Shown: piece by piece, positions 14,955 through 23,335 of the stretch | Numbering within the stretch: position 1 is the first letter of the stretch | How the letters are laid out: each line of letters begins with the position of its first letter | Assembly: GCA_018830585.1 (NCBI GenBank) | Contig: JAHJSD010000086.1 | Location: forward strand, 1-27,223 | DNA: 27,223 nt | Direction: 5' to 3' | From: Patescibacteria group bacterium | GTDB taxonomy: Bacteria; Patescibacteriota; Microgenomatia; UBA12405; JAHJSD01 | Notes under the pieces: model-generated | The model's database searches: none | What the model was told of the DNA's origin: nothing | What the model saw: the letters and a program-made list of their open reading frames with translations, nothing else | Program-made: the position numbers and the translations under genes

Positions 14955-16073
14955 CTATTTTCCGGCCAGGGCTTTTTTGTAGACCTGAAGAGTTTCTTTG
15001 GCCGCTTTTTCCCAGCTGAAAAGCTTTAATCTTTTTTTACCCAGTTCTATTGCCTCTTGGCAGGGTTTGCCCCCGGCCAGAGCGGTTGTCAGTCCGGCGG
15101 CGATTGATTTAACTGATTTTGGATTGACCAAGAAAGCCGCTTTGCCGGAAATCTCCGCCATGCTGGAGCAATTGCCGGTCACCACCGGAATTCCGAAAAC
15201 AAAAGCTTCCAAAATCGGCAAACCAAATCCTTCGTATAAAGAGGGATAGGCAAAAACTTTTGCTTTGGAAAAAAGGGTCAGCATTTCATTTCGGCGCAAA
15301 AAGCCGGTCAGGACCACGTTTTTGGGAAGCTTTTCTTTGGTTTTGTAGTTGCCGCAAACAACTAACTGGCAGTCTATTTTTTTGGCAACCAAGTTAAAAG
15401 CTTGGATTAATTTTTCAATATTTTTCCTTGGCGCTCTGGAGCCGTAAGCAAAAATGTACGGTTTGGTAATTTTAAACTTAGATTTGCAATCATTGACAAA
15501 CCCCTTTTTAACCGGCAATTGCGAGGCGAAGTTTAAAACATCTTTCGGTAAAGCTTCATAAACAACAGTAATTTTTTTAGCGGGAATTCCTAAAAGTTCA
15601 ATCGCCTCTTTTTTGGTTGCTTCGGAAACGGCAATAATCTGATCAGTCTGTTTTTTAACCCACTGCAATCTTCTTTTTTGAACTACCAAAACCTTGGGAT
15701 GAACCGTTTTCGGGTACTTTAAAAAGGAAAGGTCGTGAATGGTAGTGACTAACTTGGCTTTTTTTGCCGGAGGCTGAGTCCAGTCGGAAGCGTGGAAAAT
15801 GTCAACCTCGCCGACAAACTTTTCTACTGGCCAGATATGAAGCCCGTTCCAGAAAAAATCCAAAGCGGTGGCCGGGATTTTGAAAATCTTAACTTCCAAA
15901 TTCTTCTCCCCTATTTTGATCTTGGCATCTCTGAAGTTTCTCCTTAAAGAAGAAAAGAAAAACCGGTAATGGTTTTTCTTATCAATAGAAAGCAGAGTTT
16001 CAACTAAATTTCTGGTATAGACAGCAACCCCGCCGCCATAAACTGTCTGGGAAACATCGATTGCTATTTTCAT
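14955..16073 (-). CDS. Glycosyltransferase family 4 protein
   Basis: A 372-residue GT4 enzyme beginning MKIAIDVSQTVYGGGVAVYT. TTIHDLSFLKYPKTVHPK and IIAVSEATKKEAIELLGI mark the acceptor domain and linker; the donor domain shows YIFAYGSRAPRKNIEKLIQA, VVLTGFLRRNEM and EGFGLPILEAFVFGIPVV with E-x7-E. Length and motif order are standard. It is the last gene of the operon that begins at 20947, and its ATG is only three bases after the stop of the doubtful 83-codon ORF. Downstream lies the repeat-rich gap at 14227-14954. Sugar specificity is unknown. Confidence 0.93.
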   Translation of the reverse strand: MKIAIDVSQTVYGGGVAVYTRNLVETLLSIDKKNHYRFFFSSLRRNFRDAKIKIGEKNLEVKIFKIPATALDFFWNGLHIWPVEKFVGEVDIFHASDWTQPPAKKAKLVTTIHDLSFLKYPKTVHPKVLVVQKRRLQWVKKQTDQIIAVSEATKKEAIELLGIPAKKITVVYEALPKDVLNFASQLPVKKGFVNDCKSKFKITKPYIFAYGSRAPRKNIEKLIQAFNLVAKKIDCQLVVCGNYKTKEKLPKNVVLTGFLRRNEMLTLFSKAKVFAYPSLYEGFGLPILEAFVFGIPVVTGNCSSMAEISGKAAFLVNPKSVKSIAAGLTTALAGGKPCQEAIELGKKRLKLFSWEKAAKETLQVYKKALAGK

Positions 16074-16076
16074 AAT

Positions 16077-16328
16077 TTAAAACCTTATTCCGGTACCTTT
16101 AGCACGAACTAACCAATGACAGGTTCCACGAGAATCTTCTGGTGGGAGGCCGGAAATTCCCTGACGGGAAAGTGTTGGGGTGGAAACAGATCTGGGTCTT
16201 CTCGCTTTTCCTTGTGGAAAGCTTCTGTCAAACCGAACTCGCGACAGTTCATCTGCTGGGCGGCCAACCATATCTCCGGGAAATTCACTGCCTCTTATGT
16301 TGTTGCCGGTATCTATTATCTTAACCAT
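16077..16328 (-). CDS. Doubtful 83-codon ORF filling an operon gap
   Basis: The ATG at 16328 overlaps the end of the GT39 gene by 13 bases and the stop is three bases before the next GT4, so the spacing is what a real gene here would have. The protein (MVKIIDTGNNIRGSEFPGDM..., rich in R, S and P) matches nothing I recognise and its second half reads like non-coding DNA. The region has imperfect inverted repeats, for example CTGTC/GACAG and GGAAATTCCC. It may be a short gene, a gene remnant, or a repeat that happens to be open. Confidence 0.35.
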   Translation of the reverse strand: MVKIIDTGNNIRGSEFPGDMVGRPADELSRVRFDRSFPQGKARRPRSVSTPTLSRQGISGLPPEDSRGTCHWLVRAKGTGIRF

Positions 16329-17722
16329 CCTTCTAAATTTACCCCTCTAAAACTTTGCTCTTCTTTTAATTGATAACCCAAGTTCTTTAACTCTTCTCTA
16401 ATTCTATCCTCCGGATCAAAAATAGGCAAGGAATAACTGATTAGGAAAACCTGATCATTGTCCAATACTGATAAATCTAAGTTAGCCGACTGGGGGTTGT
16501 CAACTATAACTAAATCGCTCTTTTTATGGTCATAATATTCAAAAGGTTTGCTTATCTGGCCTAAGATTATTACCGAAGAATCGTCTTTGTTTTCCGAATG
16601 AAGCCAGTTAACCGCTCCCCGCCAATTTTCCCGATGGAAGTTCTGATTTAAAAGATAGACTGCCGAACAAAGTAAATTGATAAGAACTAAAACGGGCAGG
16701 AGTTTTTTTAAAAGCTTGGTCCTTTCGGTTAAACTAACGGCGATCAAGAGGTAAAAAAACGGCAAGACAAAAAGAAACCTGAAATAAGAAAAAACCGGCA
16801 GCCAAAAACTGATCAGAAAACCGATCAGGGGAGGGAAAAGTAGTAAAGAAGTGACTAATCGTATGCCAGAGTTTTCCTTTTGCTCTCCACGTTTAAGAAT
16901 TCTTGCTAGTGGCAGAATAGCCGTTCCCCAGTATAAAAATACTAAAAACAGGGAAACAAAACCATAAACTAATTTATTGGCGATACTGATTCTGCCGATA
17001 ATAAACTTAACCGGCAAAAGAGCGGCTGATTTTAAGCTGAAACTACCGACCGTTTCTCCCCAAACAGGAAAGCTGTTTTTTAAGGCCGTTCCGGTTCTCA
17101 TTTGCCTTAGGAAAATTGGGGAATAAACCAAATAGGCGGTAGTAAAAATAAAGAAAGGCAGGAAAAGTTTTTCCTTTTTAACCTTTTTGATCCCGAAAAG
17201 GAAAAAGATTGGCAAAACTAAAACCGCTAAGAAATGGGAAAATCCTACCAGAATTAAACCCAAACCAAAAAAAAGAGAGTTTTTCCAGGTTTGCTCCTCG
17301 GTCAAAACCAGGAAGCGCCAGCAGGTGAAAAGCACGGAAAAAGAGGAGAGCAGATACATTCTGTTTTCCTGGGAATAATAAATAAACAAAGGAGAAATGG
17401 CCAAGAACAAAGCGGAGACGAAAGCAGTCTTTTTGTCAGTGATAATTAAGCCGATTTTCCAAATCAGCCAAACAGAAACAAGTGACAATAAAACCGGTAG
17501 CAGTCTGACCGAGACCTCTGAAATTCCAAAAACCTTAATCCAAAAATGGAGCAAGAGATGGTAAAGCGGCGGGTTGAAATCGCCGGGAAGATAAGATTTG
17601 AAAAAATCAGCAATTGAAAAAGCGGAGCTGGCCCAAACCTGGACCGCTTCATCTAACCAAAAAGACTGGTTTAAGGCAACTAGCCTTAGTACCAAGGCGA
17701 TAGACAATATCAACACAATCAT
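16316..17722 (-). CDS. Glycosyltransferase family 39 membrane protein
   Basis: A 468-residue polytopic membrane protein, about 10-12 helices, starting directly with a helix (MIVLILSIALVLRLVAL). The first outer loop has QSFWLDEAVQVW, the acidic-residue motif of PMT/ArnT-like enzymes, then GDFNPPLYHLLLHFWIKVFG. ISPLFIYYSQENRMYLL is also typical. A soluble outer C-terminal part of about 100 residues (HRENWRGAVNWLHS...) follows. It should transfer sugar from a polyprenyl phosphate to an outer acceptor. Its ATG overlaps the upstream GT4 stop (ATGA). It shares architecture but not close sequence with the GT39 at 7707-9179. Confidence 0.88.
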   Translation of the reverse strand: MIVLILSIALVLRLVALNQSFWLDEAVQVWASSAFSIADFFKSYLPGDFNPPLYHLLLHFWIKVFGISEVSVRLLPVLLSLVSVWLIWKIGLIITDKKTAFVSALFLAISPLFIYYSQENRMYLLSSFSVLFTCWRFLVLTEEQTWKNSLFFGLGLILVGFSHFLAVLVLPIFFLFGIKKVKKEKLFLPFFIFTTAYLVYSPIFLRQMRTGTALKNSFPVWGETVGSFSLKSAALLPVKFIIGRISIANKLVYGFVSLFLVFLYWGTAILPLARILKRGEQKENSGIRLVTSLLLFPPLIGFLISFWLPVFSYFRFLFVLPFFYLLIAVSLTERTKLLKKLLPVLVLINLLCSAVYLLNQNFHRENWRGAVNWLHSENKDDSSVIILGQISKPFEYYDHKKSDLVIVDNPQSANLDLSVLDNDQVFLISYSLPIFDPEDRIREELKNLGYQLKEEQSFRGVNLEGWLR

Positions 17723-18900
17723 TTTTTGCCCAATCGGTCAACAATCTTCTTAATCGCGGGTTGAGAGCGGAATCGCGAGTTAGCTTTTTGATAACCCCTC
17801 TCCCCCATTATTTTAGCAAGGCCGGGATTGGAAACTAAATGGAGGATTTTGTCGGCCAAATCGGCAACAGAGTCTTTTTTGAACAGAAAGCCGTCCTCCC
17901 CGTTTCTGATCACCTGTTTTAGAGCAGGCAAGTCGGCGGCGATAACCGGTTTTTTTCTGGCCCAGGCTTCAATAAAAACAATGCCAAACGATTCGTGCCT
18001 GGAAGGATTAACCAACACCGTAGCCTGATCAATCAGACAAGCTTTTCTTTTCTGACCGACCTTGCCTAAATAAACAATTCTTTTCCGGTTTTGAGAGCCC
18101 AAAGACGCCAGCGTTTCTTTGATTTCGTTGCTGGAAAGCGTTTCCGGGCCGGCGATAACCAGATCAACTTCAGTTTTTTGCCAAACAAGTTTCATCGCTT
18201 CTATCAGCATTGGCACCCTTTTGTGAGCCGCTTTCACTCCCAAAAAAAGAATGGTTGGTTTTTTGGGAAACTTACCCGATTTATCTTTTTGAAACTCGAA
18301 AATAAAATCGTCGATCAATCCGGCGGAAACTAAAATTTTCCGGCCGGGAATGCCCATTTTCCGGTAAAGGTCTCTTTCGTAATCGGTAAAGGCCAAGACC
18401 AAATCGGATTTACCGACCAGTCTTAGTAAAAATTTATTCTGATACGCTTTCTCCTGGCTATGAAGGCCGGGAATGATTGCCAATTTTGCCCCATTCCTTT
18501 TGGCCAGAAGATAGGCCCAAAACGGAGTCAGGCTAGGAAAAAGTCCGGTAATCACCCAATCAATCTCTCTTTTTCTAAAAATCTCTCTTAAGTTTAAAAA
18601 AACGGGTCCTTTTGAAAAAGCAGTAAAAAAATCAGCGCCGGTTATTTTTGAAAACAATTTGAAAAATCTTCTACCCCTGCTTAAAACTTCCAGACGGGTG
18701 ATTTTCATTCCTTGCCAGATTTTTTCTGTCGGCAGTTTCTTTGCCCGAGGGTTAAAAAAATCATCGCTTGATCTGCGATTGGTGGTAATAATTTCAACTT
18801 CAAAACCGGACTTAGTCAATCCCAAGGCTAAGTTAGAAAAAGTGACTACCCCGCCGTCAACGGCAGGAAAGAAACAATGAGGAAAAAGAAGCACTCTCAT
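17719..18900 (-). CDS. Glycosyltransferase family 4 protein
   Basis: A 393-residue GT4 protein beginning MRVLLFPHCFFPAVDGGVVT, with SNLALGLTKSGFEVEIITTN following the glycine loop. The donor domain has ILFLGVKAAHKRVPMLIEAM, DLVIAGPETL, RIVYLGKVGQ and ESFGIVFIEAWARKKPVIAA, including E-x7-E. Standard length. Its start shares a base with the LCP stop (TAATG) and its stop overlaps the GT39 start (ATGA), so it lies in the middle of a coupled chain. No Shine-Dalgarno sequence is seen before it. The donor sugar is not predictable. Confidence 0.93.
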   Translation of the reverse strand: MRVLLFPHCFFPAVDGGVVTFSNLALGLTKSGFEVEIITTNRRSSDDFFNPRAKKLPTEKIWQGMKITRLEVLSRGRRFFKLFSKITGADFFTAFSKGPVFLNLREIFRKREIDWVITGLFPSLTPFWAYLLAKRNGAKLAIIPGLHSQEKAYQNKFLLRLVGKSDLVLAFTDYERDLYRKMGIPGRKILVSAGLIDDFIFEFQKDKSGKFPKKPTILFLGVKAAHKRVPMLIEAMKLVWQKTEVDLVIAGPETLSSNEIKETLASLGSQNRKRIVYLGKVGQKRKACLIDQATVLVNPSRHESFGIVFIEAWARKKPVIAADLPALKQVIRNGEDGFLFKKDSVADLADKILHLVSNPGLAKIMGERGYQKANSRFRSQPAIKKIVDRLGKK

Positions 18901-19976
18901 TAAGGTAGATTAAGGCTGAAAAAATCTTTAACCGGTTGCCAATCATTGTTTTTTGGAATCAAAATCCAAGTACCGTAAAGAGGATCTTTGGCGGCGGTCA
19001 AAATCGCTCCTTCCTCTTTCCAGGGAATTTCAATCTGTTTTTGCTCGCCGTCGATCAGTTTTGGAACTATTCGGTAAAAAGAAGTTATTCGAGCTAAATC
19101 AACTTTTGGGAATAAATCAAGATCGTTTTGGAAAAAATTGTAAAGTTTGGCTAATTTTTCAGGATTTATCAAAGTAGCCCGATCTTTGACCAGTTTTTCT
19201 TTTAAAGCGGTAATTATTTGTTTTTGTCTTTTTTGGCGGGCATCGTCACCCCCTTCTTGCTGATCCTGGCTTTTCCGGGAACGGATAAACTGAAGGGCTC
19301 TTTCGCCGCTAAAGACCTGTTTTCCCTGATTAAATTCGATAGTCATTACCTGATTGCTGCCGTCATCTTTAGGAAATTCACTGTCGACAAAACCTCTTTC
19401 AATATTTATTTCTATCTCGCCCAAAAGATCTACTAAATCTTTTATGCTCTCCATTTTTAAAACAATAGTGTGGTTAATCTTTCTGTCGATAATTTTTTCC
19501 ACTTCCTGCCGAACTATTTTGGTTGGGTCAGAGGGGTTTTCTTTAATACCGTAGTAATAAAGAGCGTTGATTTTTGTTTTAAGCGGACTGATCCAGAGGT
19601 CCCGAGGAATTGAAAATAAAAGATAACTTCCTGTCTGGGTATTTAAACCGACAACAAGAATGGTATCGGTAAGCATGGTCTCGTCTTCCGGCCGCTGGTC
19701 CAGTCCCAAAAGCAAAAAGGTTAGGTATTTTTCCTGATAGGGATTTTTAAAACCCTGCCAGGATTGGTTGATTACCTGGTTTACCCCCAACCCTGTTTTG
19801 GAGGAAAAGCTTTCTAAATAAAAAAAAGATCCTATTGCTATGGCAAGCAAAAAAAACAGCGGCGGCAAAACAAAAATCAATAGTGCTAATCTTAAAAAGT
19901 TGGCACTAAATTTTTTTTTATCTTCTTGGTTATTTTCCGGTTGATTAGTAGTCAAAACTTCTTCTGGTTGGTTCAT
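18900..19976 (-). CDS. LytR-CpsA-Psr (LCP) family protein
   Basis: A 358-residue single-pass membrane protein: a basic cytoplasmic tail, a helix near residues 28-53 (LALLIFVLPPLFFLLAIAIG), then the outer LCP domain. Family marks are LLLGLDQRPEDE, LTDTILVVGLN, LLFSIPRDLWI, INALYYYG and QVFSGERALQFIRSRKS, whose arginines and aspartates bind the polyprenyl pyrophosphate head group and metal in characterised members. LCP enzymes move undecaprenyl-linked glycans onto peptidoglycan or protein, so this is the likely attachment step for the glycan made by this island. It overlaps its neighbours on both sides (ATGA and TAATG). Confidence 0.93.
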   Translation of the reverse strand: MNQPEEVLTTNQPENNQEDKKKFSANFLRLALLIFVLPPLFFLLAIAIGSFFYLESFSSKTGLGVNQVINQSWQGFKNPYQEKYLTFLLLGLDQRPEDETMLTDTILVVGLNTQTGSYLLFSIPRDLWISPLKTKINALYYYGIKENPSDPTKIVRQEVEKIIDRKINHTIVLKMESIKDLVDLLGEIEINIERGFVDSEFPKDDGSNQVMTIEFNQGKQVFSGERALQFIRSRKSQDQQEGGDDARQKRQKQIITALKEKLVKDRATLINPEKLAKLYNFFQNDLDLFPKVDLARITSFYRIVPKLIDGEQKQIEIPWKEEGAILTAAKDPLYGTWILIPKNNDWQPVKDFFSLNLP

Positions 19977-20947
19977 TTTAGGGCTAACAAAATATTTTCT
20001 CTTACTGGTTTTCTTTTTTTTAGAAGTTTAGGTAATTTTAGCAATAGCTCACCGTAAGTAGCCAAAAGCGTTGCTGGAATTCGATACCAAGCAGTGGCCT
20101 TGATTAAACCGCTCAGGTTTCTTAATCTTTCTATAAAAATCGATAATCCGTATTTTACCAAAATTGAGACGGGATAGTTTTTAATAATAATAAACCACCA
20201 ATTTTTAGTGTCCATTCTTTGACGGAAATTTCCCATTTTCCTGCTGGTACCGCCGCCCAAGTGGTAAGCAATCATCTTAGGAGAGTATAAAGTTTTCCAG
20301 CCGGCATTATTTAATCTGAGGTTTAGATCAACATCCTCTTCGTAAGCAAAAAAATCTTCATCAAAGAGTCCTGCTTGAACAAGAGCCGGCTGGTAATAAA
20401 CAACAACCGACGCTGAAGGGCCAAAGACAAACTCTTCTTTTTGATACCTATCGGTTTTTGCCGACAGACCATTGCCTCGATTAAGCGACTTTCCTTTTAG
20501 CCAATAAACCAAGCCGGTACTTTCAATTTCAGTTCCCTGCCAATTTAAAACCTTGCCAAAGTAAGCGGCGACCGGTTCCTTTTTATGCCATTTTTCGATT
20601 GCCTTTTTCGCTTCTAAAAACCATTGTTTATCTAATCTAAGATCATTATTGATAAGAACCACAAAATCTTCCTTTGCCGCCAAAATTCCTTGATTGGCCG
20701 CTTTGGCAAAACCTAAATTTCTTCTGTTTTCGATTAGTTTGATTTTTGAAATTTGAGATTTGGAGCTTGTTTGGAATTTGGGTTTTGAAATTTGGAATTT
20801 TCTGATGGTTTTAACAGAACCATCAGAAGATCCATTGTCAACGACAATTATTTCCGTTACCAAAGAGCCGTCCGCGGCCAAAATGGAGCCCAAACATCCG
20901 GAAAGAAACTCTTGGCCGTTATAGTTTAGGATCACTACTGAGAACAT
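19973..20947 (-). CDS. Glycosyltransferase family 2 protein with in-frame repeat insert
   Basis: A 324-residue GT2 (rhamnosyltransferase-like) enzyme, first of its operon. It has FSVVILNYNGQEFLSGCLGS, EIIVVDNGSSDGSVKTI, KLIENRRNLGFAKAANQGIL, VVLINNDLRL and GLFDEDFFAYEEDVDLNLRL, so both halves of the active site are intact. Between SVKTI and KLIENRRNLGF lies an insert (RKFQISKPKFQTSSKSQISK) encoded by a CAAAT-rich repeat. The frameshifted GT2 at 10595-11582 carries a related insert at the same place. No clear promoter was found immediately upstream. Its stop overlaps the LCP start (ATGA). Confidence 0.92.
   Translation of the reverse strand: MFSVVILNYNGQEFLSGCLGSILAADGSLVTEIIVVDNGSSDGSVKTIRKFQISKPKFQTSSKSQISKIKLIENRRNLGFAKAANQGILAAKEDFVVLINNDLRLDKQWFLEAKKAIEKWHKKEPVAAYFGKVLNWQGTEIESTGLVYWLKGKSLNRGNGLSAKTDRYQKEEFVFGPSASVVVYYQPALVQAGLFDEDFFAYEEDVDLNLRLNNAGWKTLYSPKMIAYHLGGGTSRKMGNFRQRMDTKNWWFIIIKNYPVSILVKYGLSIFIERLRNLSGLIKATAWYRIPATLLATYGELLLKLPKLLKKRKPVRENILLALK
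20738..20827. repeat. Hairpin plus CAAAT-rich repeat inside a GT2 gene
   Basis: On the minus strand, TCTGATGGTT (20818-20827) and AACCATCAGA (20801-20810) form a 10-bp stem with a 7-base loop. Units such as ATTCCAAATTTC, ACCCAAATTCC and AAATCTCAAATTTC follow, to 20738. It is the simple form of the repeat at 11304-11408. Confidence 0.8.
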
Positions 20948-20967
20948 GGTTTATTTTTCGACCTTTT

Positions 20968-21139
20968 TCGACAATTCTAGTCCGACCCAGGATCGTAGTT
21001 GGTAGTTCCGATCCGGGCTCGGGAGACATTACGAATTTCGGATTAAAAACATAGCTCGTCATGCTGAACTTGTTTCAGCACCTATCTTTATCGTTTGAAT
21101 AACAATCAGATCCTGAAATAAATTCAGGATGACAATAAC
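20968..21139. repeat. Repeat-containing gap between ruvB and the polysaccharide operon
   Basis: Two elements. At 20968-21025 CGACAATTC, CCCAGGATCG and CCGATCCGGG vaguely resemble the GATCC-stem repeat at 4932 (tentative third copy). At 21058-21139 GTCATGCTGAACTTGTTTCAGCA and a following TCCTGAAATAAATTCAGGA then TGAC form two hairpins with GTCAT and ATGAC at the outer ends. The hairpins lie just downstream of ruvB and could also help end its transcript, though no T run follows. Confidence 0.6.
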
Positions 21140-21160
21140 GCGAAACTCGTGGACGTCAGG

Positions 21161-22183
21161 CTAAAATAACCCTTCCTGCTGAAGTTTTTTAGGCAACGGC
21201 ATATTCAAAAATTCAAAAGCTCTCGGCGTCATCATTCTTCCTCTCGGCGTTCGTTTTAAAAAGCCAATCTGGAGCAGATAGGGCTCGTAAACTTCTTCTA
21301 TGGTGCCAATATCTTCACTTACCGTCGCCGCCAAGGTTTCTATCCCCACCGGACCACCCTGGTGTTTTTCCGCCAAGGACCTTAGAAAATATCTGTCTGC
21401 CTGAGTCAATCCCCAATCGTCAACAGCCAACATTAAAAGCGCCTCTCCGGCGACACCGGCGTTGATCTCTCCTTTTGCCCTTACCTGGGCAAAATCCCTG
21501 ACCCTTCTTAAGATCCGGTTAGCAATCCTGGGAGTACCTCTGGATCTTTTAGAAATTTCCTCTGCTCCCTTTTTATCTATTTTGACTCCTAAAATCTCTG
21601 CTGAGCGGATAATTATTTTTTCAATATTCTCAGGCGAATAAAACTCGAGTTTATGGACAAAACCAAACCGGTCTCTCATCGGCGAGGAAAGCAATCCGAT
21701 CCTGGTAGTAGCGGCGACGATAGTAAAGTGATTAAGGTCTAACCTAAGCGTTCTCGCCGCCGGACCGCGGCCTAAAACCATATCCAAGCAGAAATCTTCC
21801 ATTGCCGGATATAAAGTTTCTTCAACAACTTTATTAAGCCGATGGACCTCATCGATGAATAAGATATCTCCCGGCTCAAGGGAAGTCAGAATTGAAGCCA
21901 AATCTCCGGCTCTTTCTAAGGCCGGACCGGAAGTGATTCTGATATTGACGCCCATCTCTTTGGCCAAGAGGCTTGAAAGGGTGGTCTTTCCCAATCCGGG
22001 AGGCCCGTAAAAAAGAAGGTGTTCTAAAGATTCCTTTCTCTCTTTCGCCGCCTGGATTAAGATTCCCAATTGTTCTTTCAACTTTGGTTGTCCGATAAAC
22101 TCGGTCAGCTTTTGGGGGCGAAGACGAACCTCCGCTTTATCTTCCTCTTCTATTTGGTTATCTTCAAGAATTTTGGCGCTCAT
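21161..22183 (-). CDS. ruvB: Holliday junction branch migration DNA helicase RuvB
   Basis: A 340-residue AAA+ ATPase, normal family length. Walker A is GPPGLGKTT (residues 60-68), Walker B ILFIDEVHRL (about 108-116), sensor 1 ATTRIGLLSSPMRDRFGFVH, sensor 2 RGTPRIANRILRRVRDFA, and the C-terminal winged helix has GFLKRTPRGR. RuvB hexamers drive branch migration on junctions held by RuvA. The first 20 bases overlap ruvA, so expression is coupled. Order on the strand is ruvC-ruvA-ruvB, the common arrangement. Confidence 0.98.
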   Translation of the reverse strand: MSAKILEDNQIEEEDKAEVRLRPQKLTEFIGQPKLKEQLGILIQAAKERKESLEHLLFYGPPGLGKTTLSSLLAKEMGVNIRITSGPALERAGDLASILTSLEPGDILFIDEVHRLNKVVEETLYPAMEDFCLDMVLGRGPAARTLRLDLNHFTIVAATTRIGLLSSPMRDRFGFVHKLEFYSPENIEKIIIRSAEILGVKIDKKGAEEISKRSRGTPRIANRILRRVRDFAQVRAKGEINAGVAGEALLMLAVDDWGLTQADRYFLRSLAEKHQGGPVGIETLAATVSEDIGTIEEVYEPYLLQIGFLKRTPRGRMMTPRAFEFLNMPLPKKLQQEGLF

Positions 22184-22754
22184 TTTTGCCGATTGATTTT
22201 AAAATAAACTTAATTTTTTCGTCGTCGTTGGCGATCTTTTCCGGCAACAGATTGACTGCCTGCCTGATTTCTTCCTTTCTAAAACCCAAATTAGAAAGAG
22301 CTTGATAAACAACTTCGTTGGCGCCGGCTTCTCTTTCAAAATCAAGGTCCCGGGCGCTGCCGACTTTAGCCTTAAGATCAATAATAATTCTTTGAGCTCC
22401 TTTTTTACCGACACCTTTGACCTGTTGGAAAAAATCAACATCCGCTTCTGCCACCGCTTTTAAAATCCTTTCCCCTTTGCCGGCGGAAAAAATCTCTATC
22501 GCCGTTTTGGGGCCAACCCCGGAAACGGAGATTAACATTTCAAAAACATGCTTATCTTTCCGGATTAGAAAACCAAAAAGACTGCTGGTATTCTCGGCGG
22601 TGTGGTGAAAGATAAACAGTTCGACCAGATCATTAAGGCCGATTCCGGAAAGATCGTTTCTGGAAACAAAAACTTCCCAGCCAATACCACCGGTATCAAT
22701 TTCTACCCGGTCAAGTCCTTTATAAATTATCTTACCTCTCAAACTGCCGATCAT
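22164..22754 (-). CDS. ruvA: Holliday junction DNA helicase subunit RuvA
   Basis: A 196-residue protein with three expected domains: an OB-fold from MIGSLRGKIIYKG to FIFHHTAEN, tandem helix-hairpin-helix motifs (LISVSGVGPKTAIEIFSAG and FFQQVKGVGKKGAQRIIIDL), and a C-terminal three-helix domain that contacts RuvB (VVYQALSNLGFRKEEIRQAV). It recognises four-way junctions as a tetramer. It starts two bases after the ruvC stop and overlaps ruvB by 20 bases. Confidence 0.97.
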   Translation of the reverse strand: MIGSLRGKIIYKGLDRVEIDTGGIGWEVFVSRNDLSGIGLNDLVELFIFHHTAENTSSLFGFLIRKDKHVFEMLISVSGVGPKTAIEIFSAGKGERILKAVAEADVDFFQQVKGVGKKGAQRIIIDLKAKVGSARDLDFEREAGANEVVYQALSNLGFRKEEIRQAVNLLPEKIANDDEKIKFILKSIGKNERQNS

Positions 22755-22756
22755 TT

Positions 22757-23233
22757 TTATTTTAAGTTTTGATTAGTAAAAATATGGGTTAGGGCCACTG
22801 CCGCCGCGTCAGCGGCATGGCTGGGTCTGATCTCTTTCTCTAAGTTTAGCAGTTTTTTGACCATAAACTCAATTTGTCTTTTGTCGCCCCGGCCATAGCC
22901 GGTAATGGACATCTTAATATTCAACGGGGTGTATTCTACCACTTTCAGACCTGACTGGGCACCGGCCAATTTAATTACTCCCTGTGCTTGAGCTACCTTG
23001 ATTGCCGTTTTAACGTTTTGGGCGAAAAAAAGTTCTTCCACCGCCATTACTTCCGGACTAAATTGTTTTATCAGATCTTCCATTGCCTGAAACAAATGTC
23101 CAAGTCTGTTTGAAAAATCCAAACCGGCCGCGGTCTTGACACAACCGTAGTCGACCAGCCTGTTTTGGGAAGTCTTTTCCAGAACCGCCCAACCGGTCGA
23201 GGCCAAACCGGGATCAACGCCTAAAATAATCAT
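22757..23233 (-). CDS. ruvC: Crossover junction endodeoxyribonuclease RuvC
   Basis: A 158-residue RNase H-fold resolvase that cuts Holliday junctions. D7 in ILGVDPG, E66 in AVEELFF, and H139 plus D142 in SHAADAAAVALTH form the metal site; histidine rather than aspartate at the third position is also found in the Thermus enzyme. ATG 23233 is chosen because it gives the family N-terminus and because the promoter -10 box (23241-23246) lies inside the alternative frame extension, which would otherwise reach 23275. The transcript is predicted to be leaderless. First gene of ruvCAB. Confidence 0.96.
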   Translation of the reverse strand: MIILGVDPGLASTGWAVLEKTSQNRLVDYGCVKTAAGLDFSNRLGHLFQAMEDLIKQFSPEVMAVEELFFAQNVKTAIKVAQAQGVIKLAGAQSGLKVVEYTPLNIKMSITGYGRGDKRQIEFMVKKLLNLEKEIRPSHAADAAAVALTHIFTNQNLK

Positions 23234-23240
23234 TGGTACC

Positions 23241-23249
23241 ATTATAACA
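23241..23249 (-). promoter_or_regulatory. Extended -10 promoter (TGTTATAAT) for ruvCAB
   Basis: TGTTATAAT fits the TGnTATAAT extended -10 form. The transcript start is predicted at 23233-23234, on or one base before the ATG. No good -35 box at 17 bases, as is usual for extended -10 promoters. Confidence 0.65.
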
Positions 23250-23296
23250 AGATAACAAGAGCGAGATTTCGCCATCTTTCAAATCAGGCCAAAGGA

Positions 23297-23325
23297 TTGA
23301 CCGACCAGCCCAAAAAGAGTATTAT
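23297..23325 (+). promoter_or_regulatory. Promoter for rfbB (TTGACC, 17 bases, TATTAT)
   Basis: TTGACC (23297-23302) and TATTAT (23320-23325) have the ideal 17-base spacing. The transcript start is predicted at about 23332, four bases before the ATG at 23336. It is divergent from the ruvC promoter; the two -10 boxes are about 75 bases apart. Confidence 0.7.
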
Positions 23326-23335
23326 CGGATAAAGA

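Noticed and set aside
16077..16321. A tRNA, suggested by GGTTCCACGAGAATC
   Set aside because: No matching acceptor, D and anticodon stems and no CCA end could be drawn around it.
21058..21139. A Rho-independent terminator for ruvB
   Set aside because: Hairpins are present but no T run follows on the minus strand, so it is listed as a repeat.
22757..23233. Loss of a catalytic aspartate in RuvC (histidine in SHAAD)
   Set aside because: Histidine at this position is known from the Thermus-type RuvC, so the active site is complete.
23233..23275. Longer RuvC start 14 codons upstream
   Set aside because: The extension covers the -10 box and gives no family sequence; MIILGVDPG is the normal beginning.
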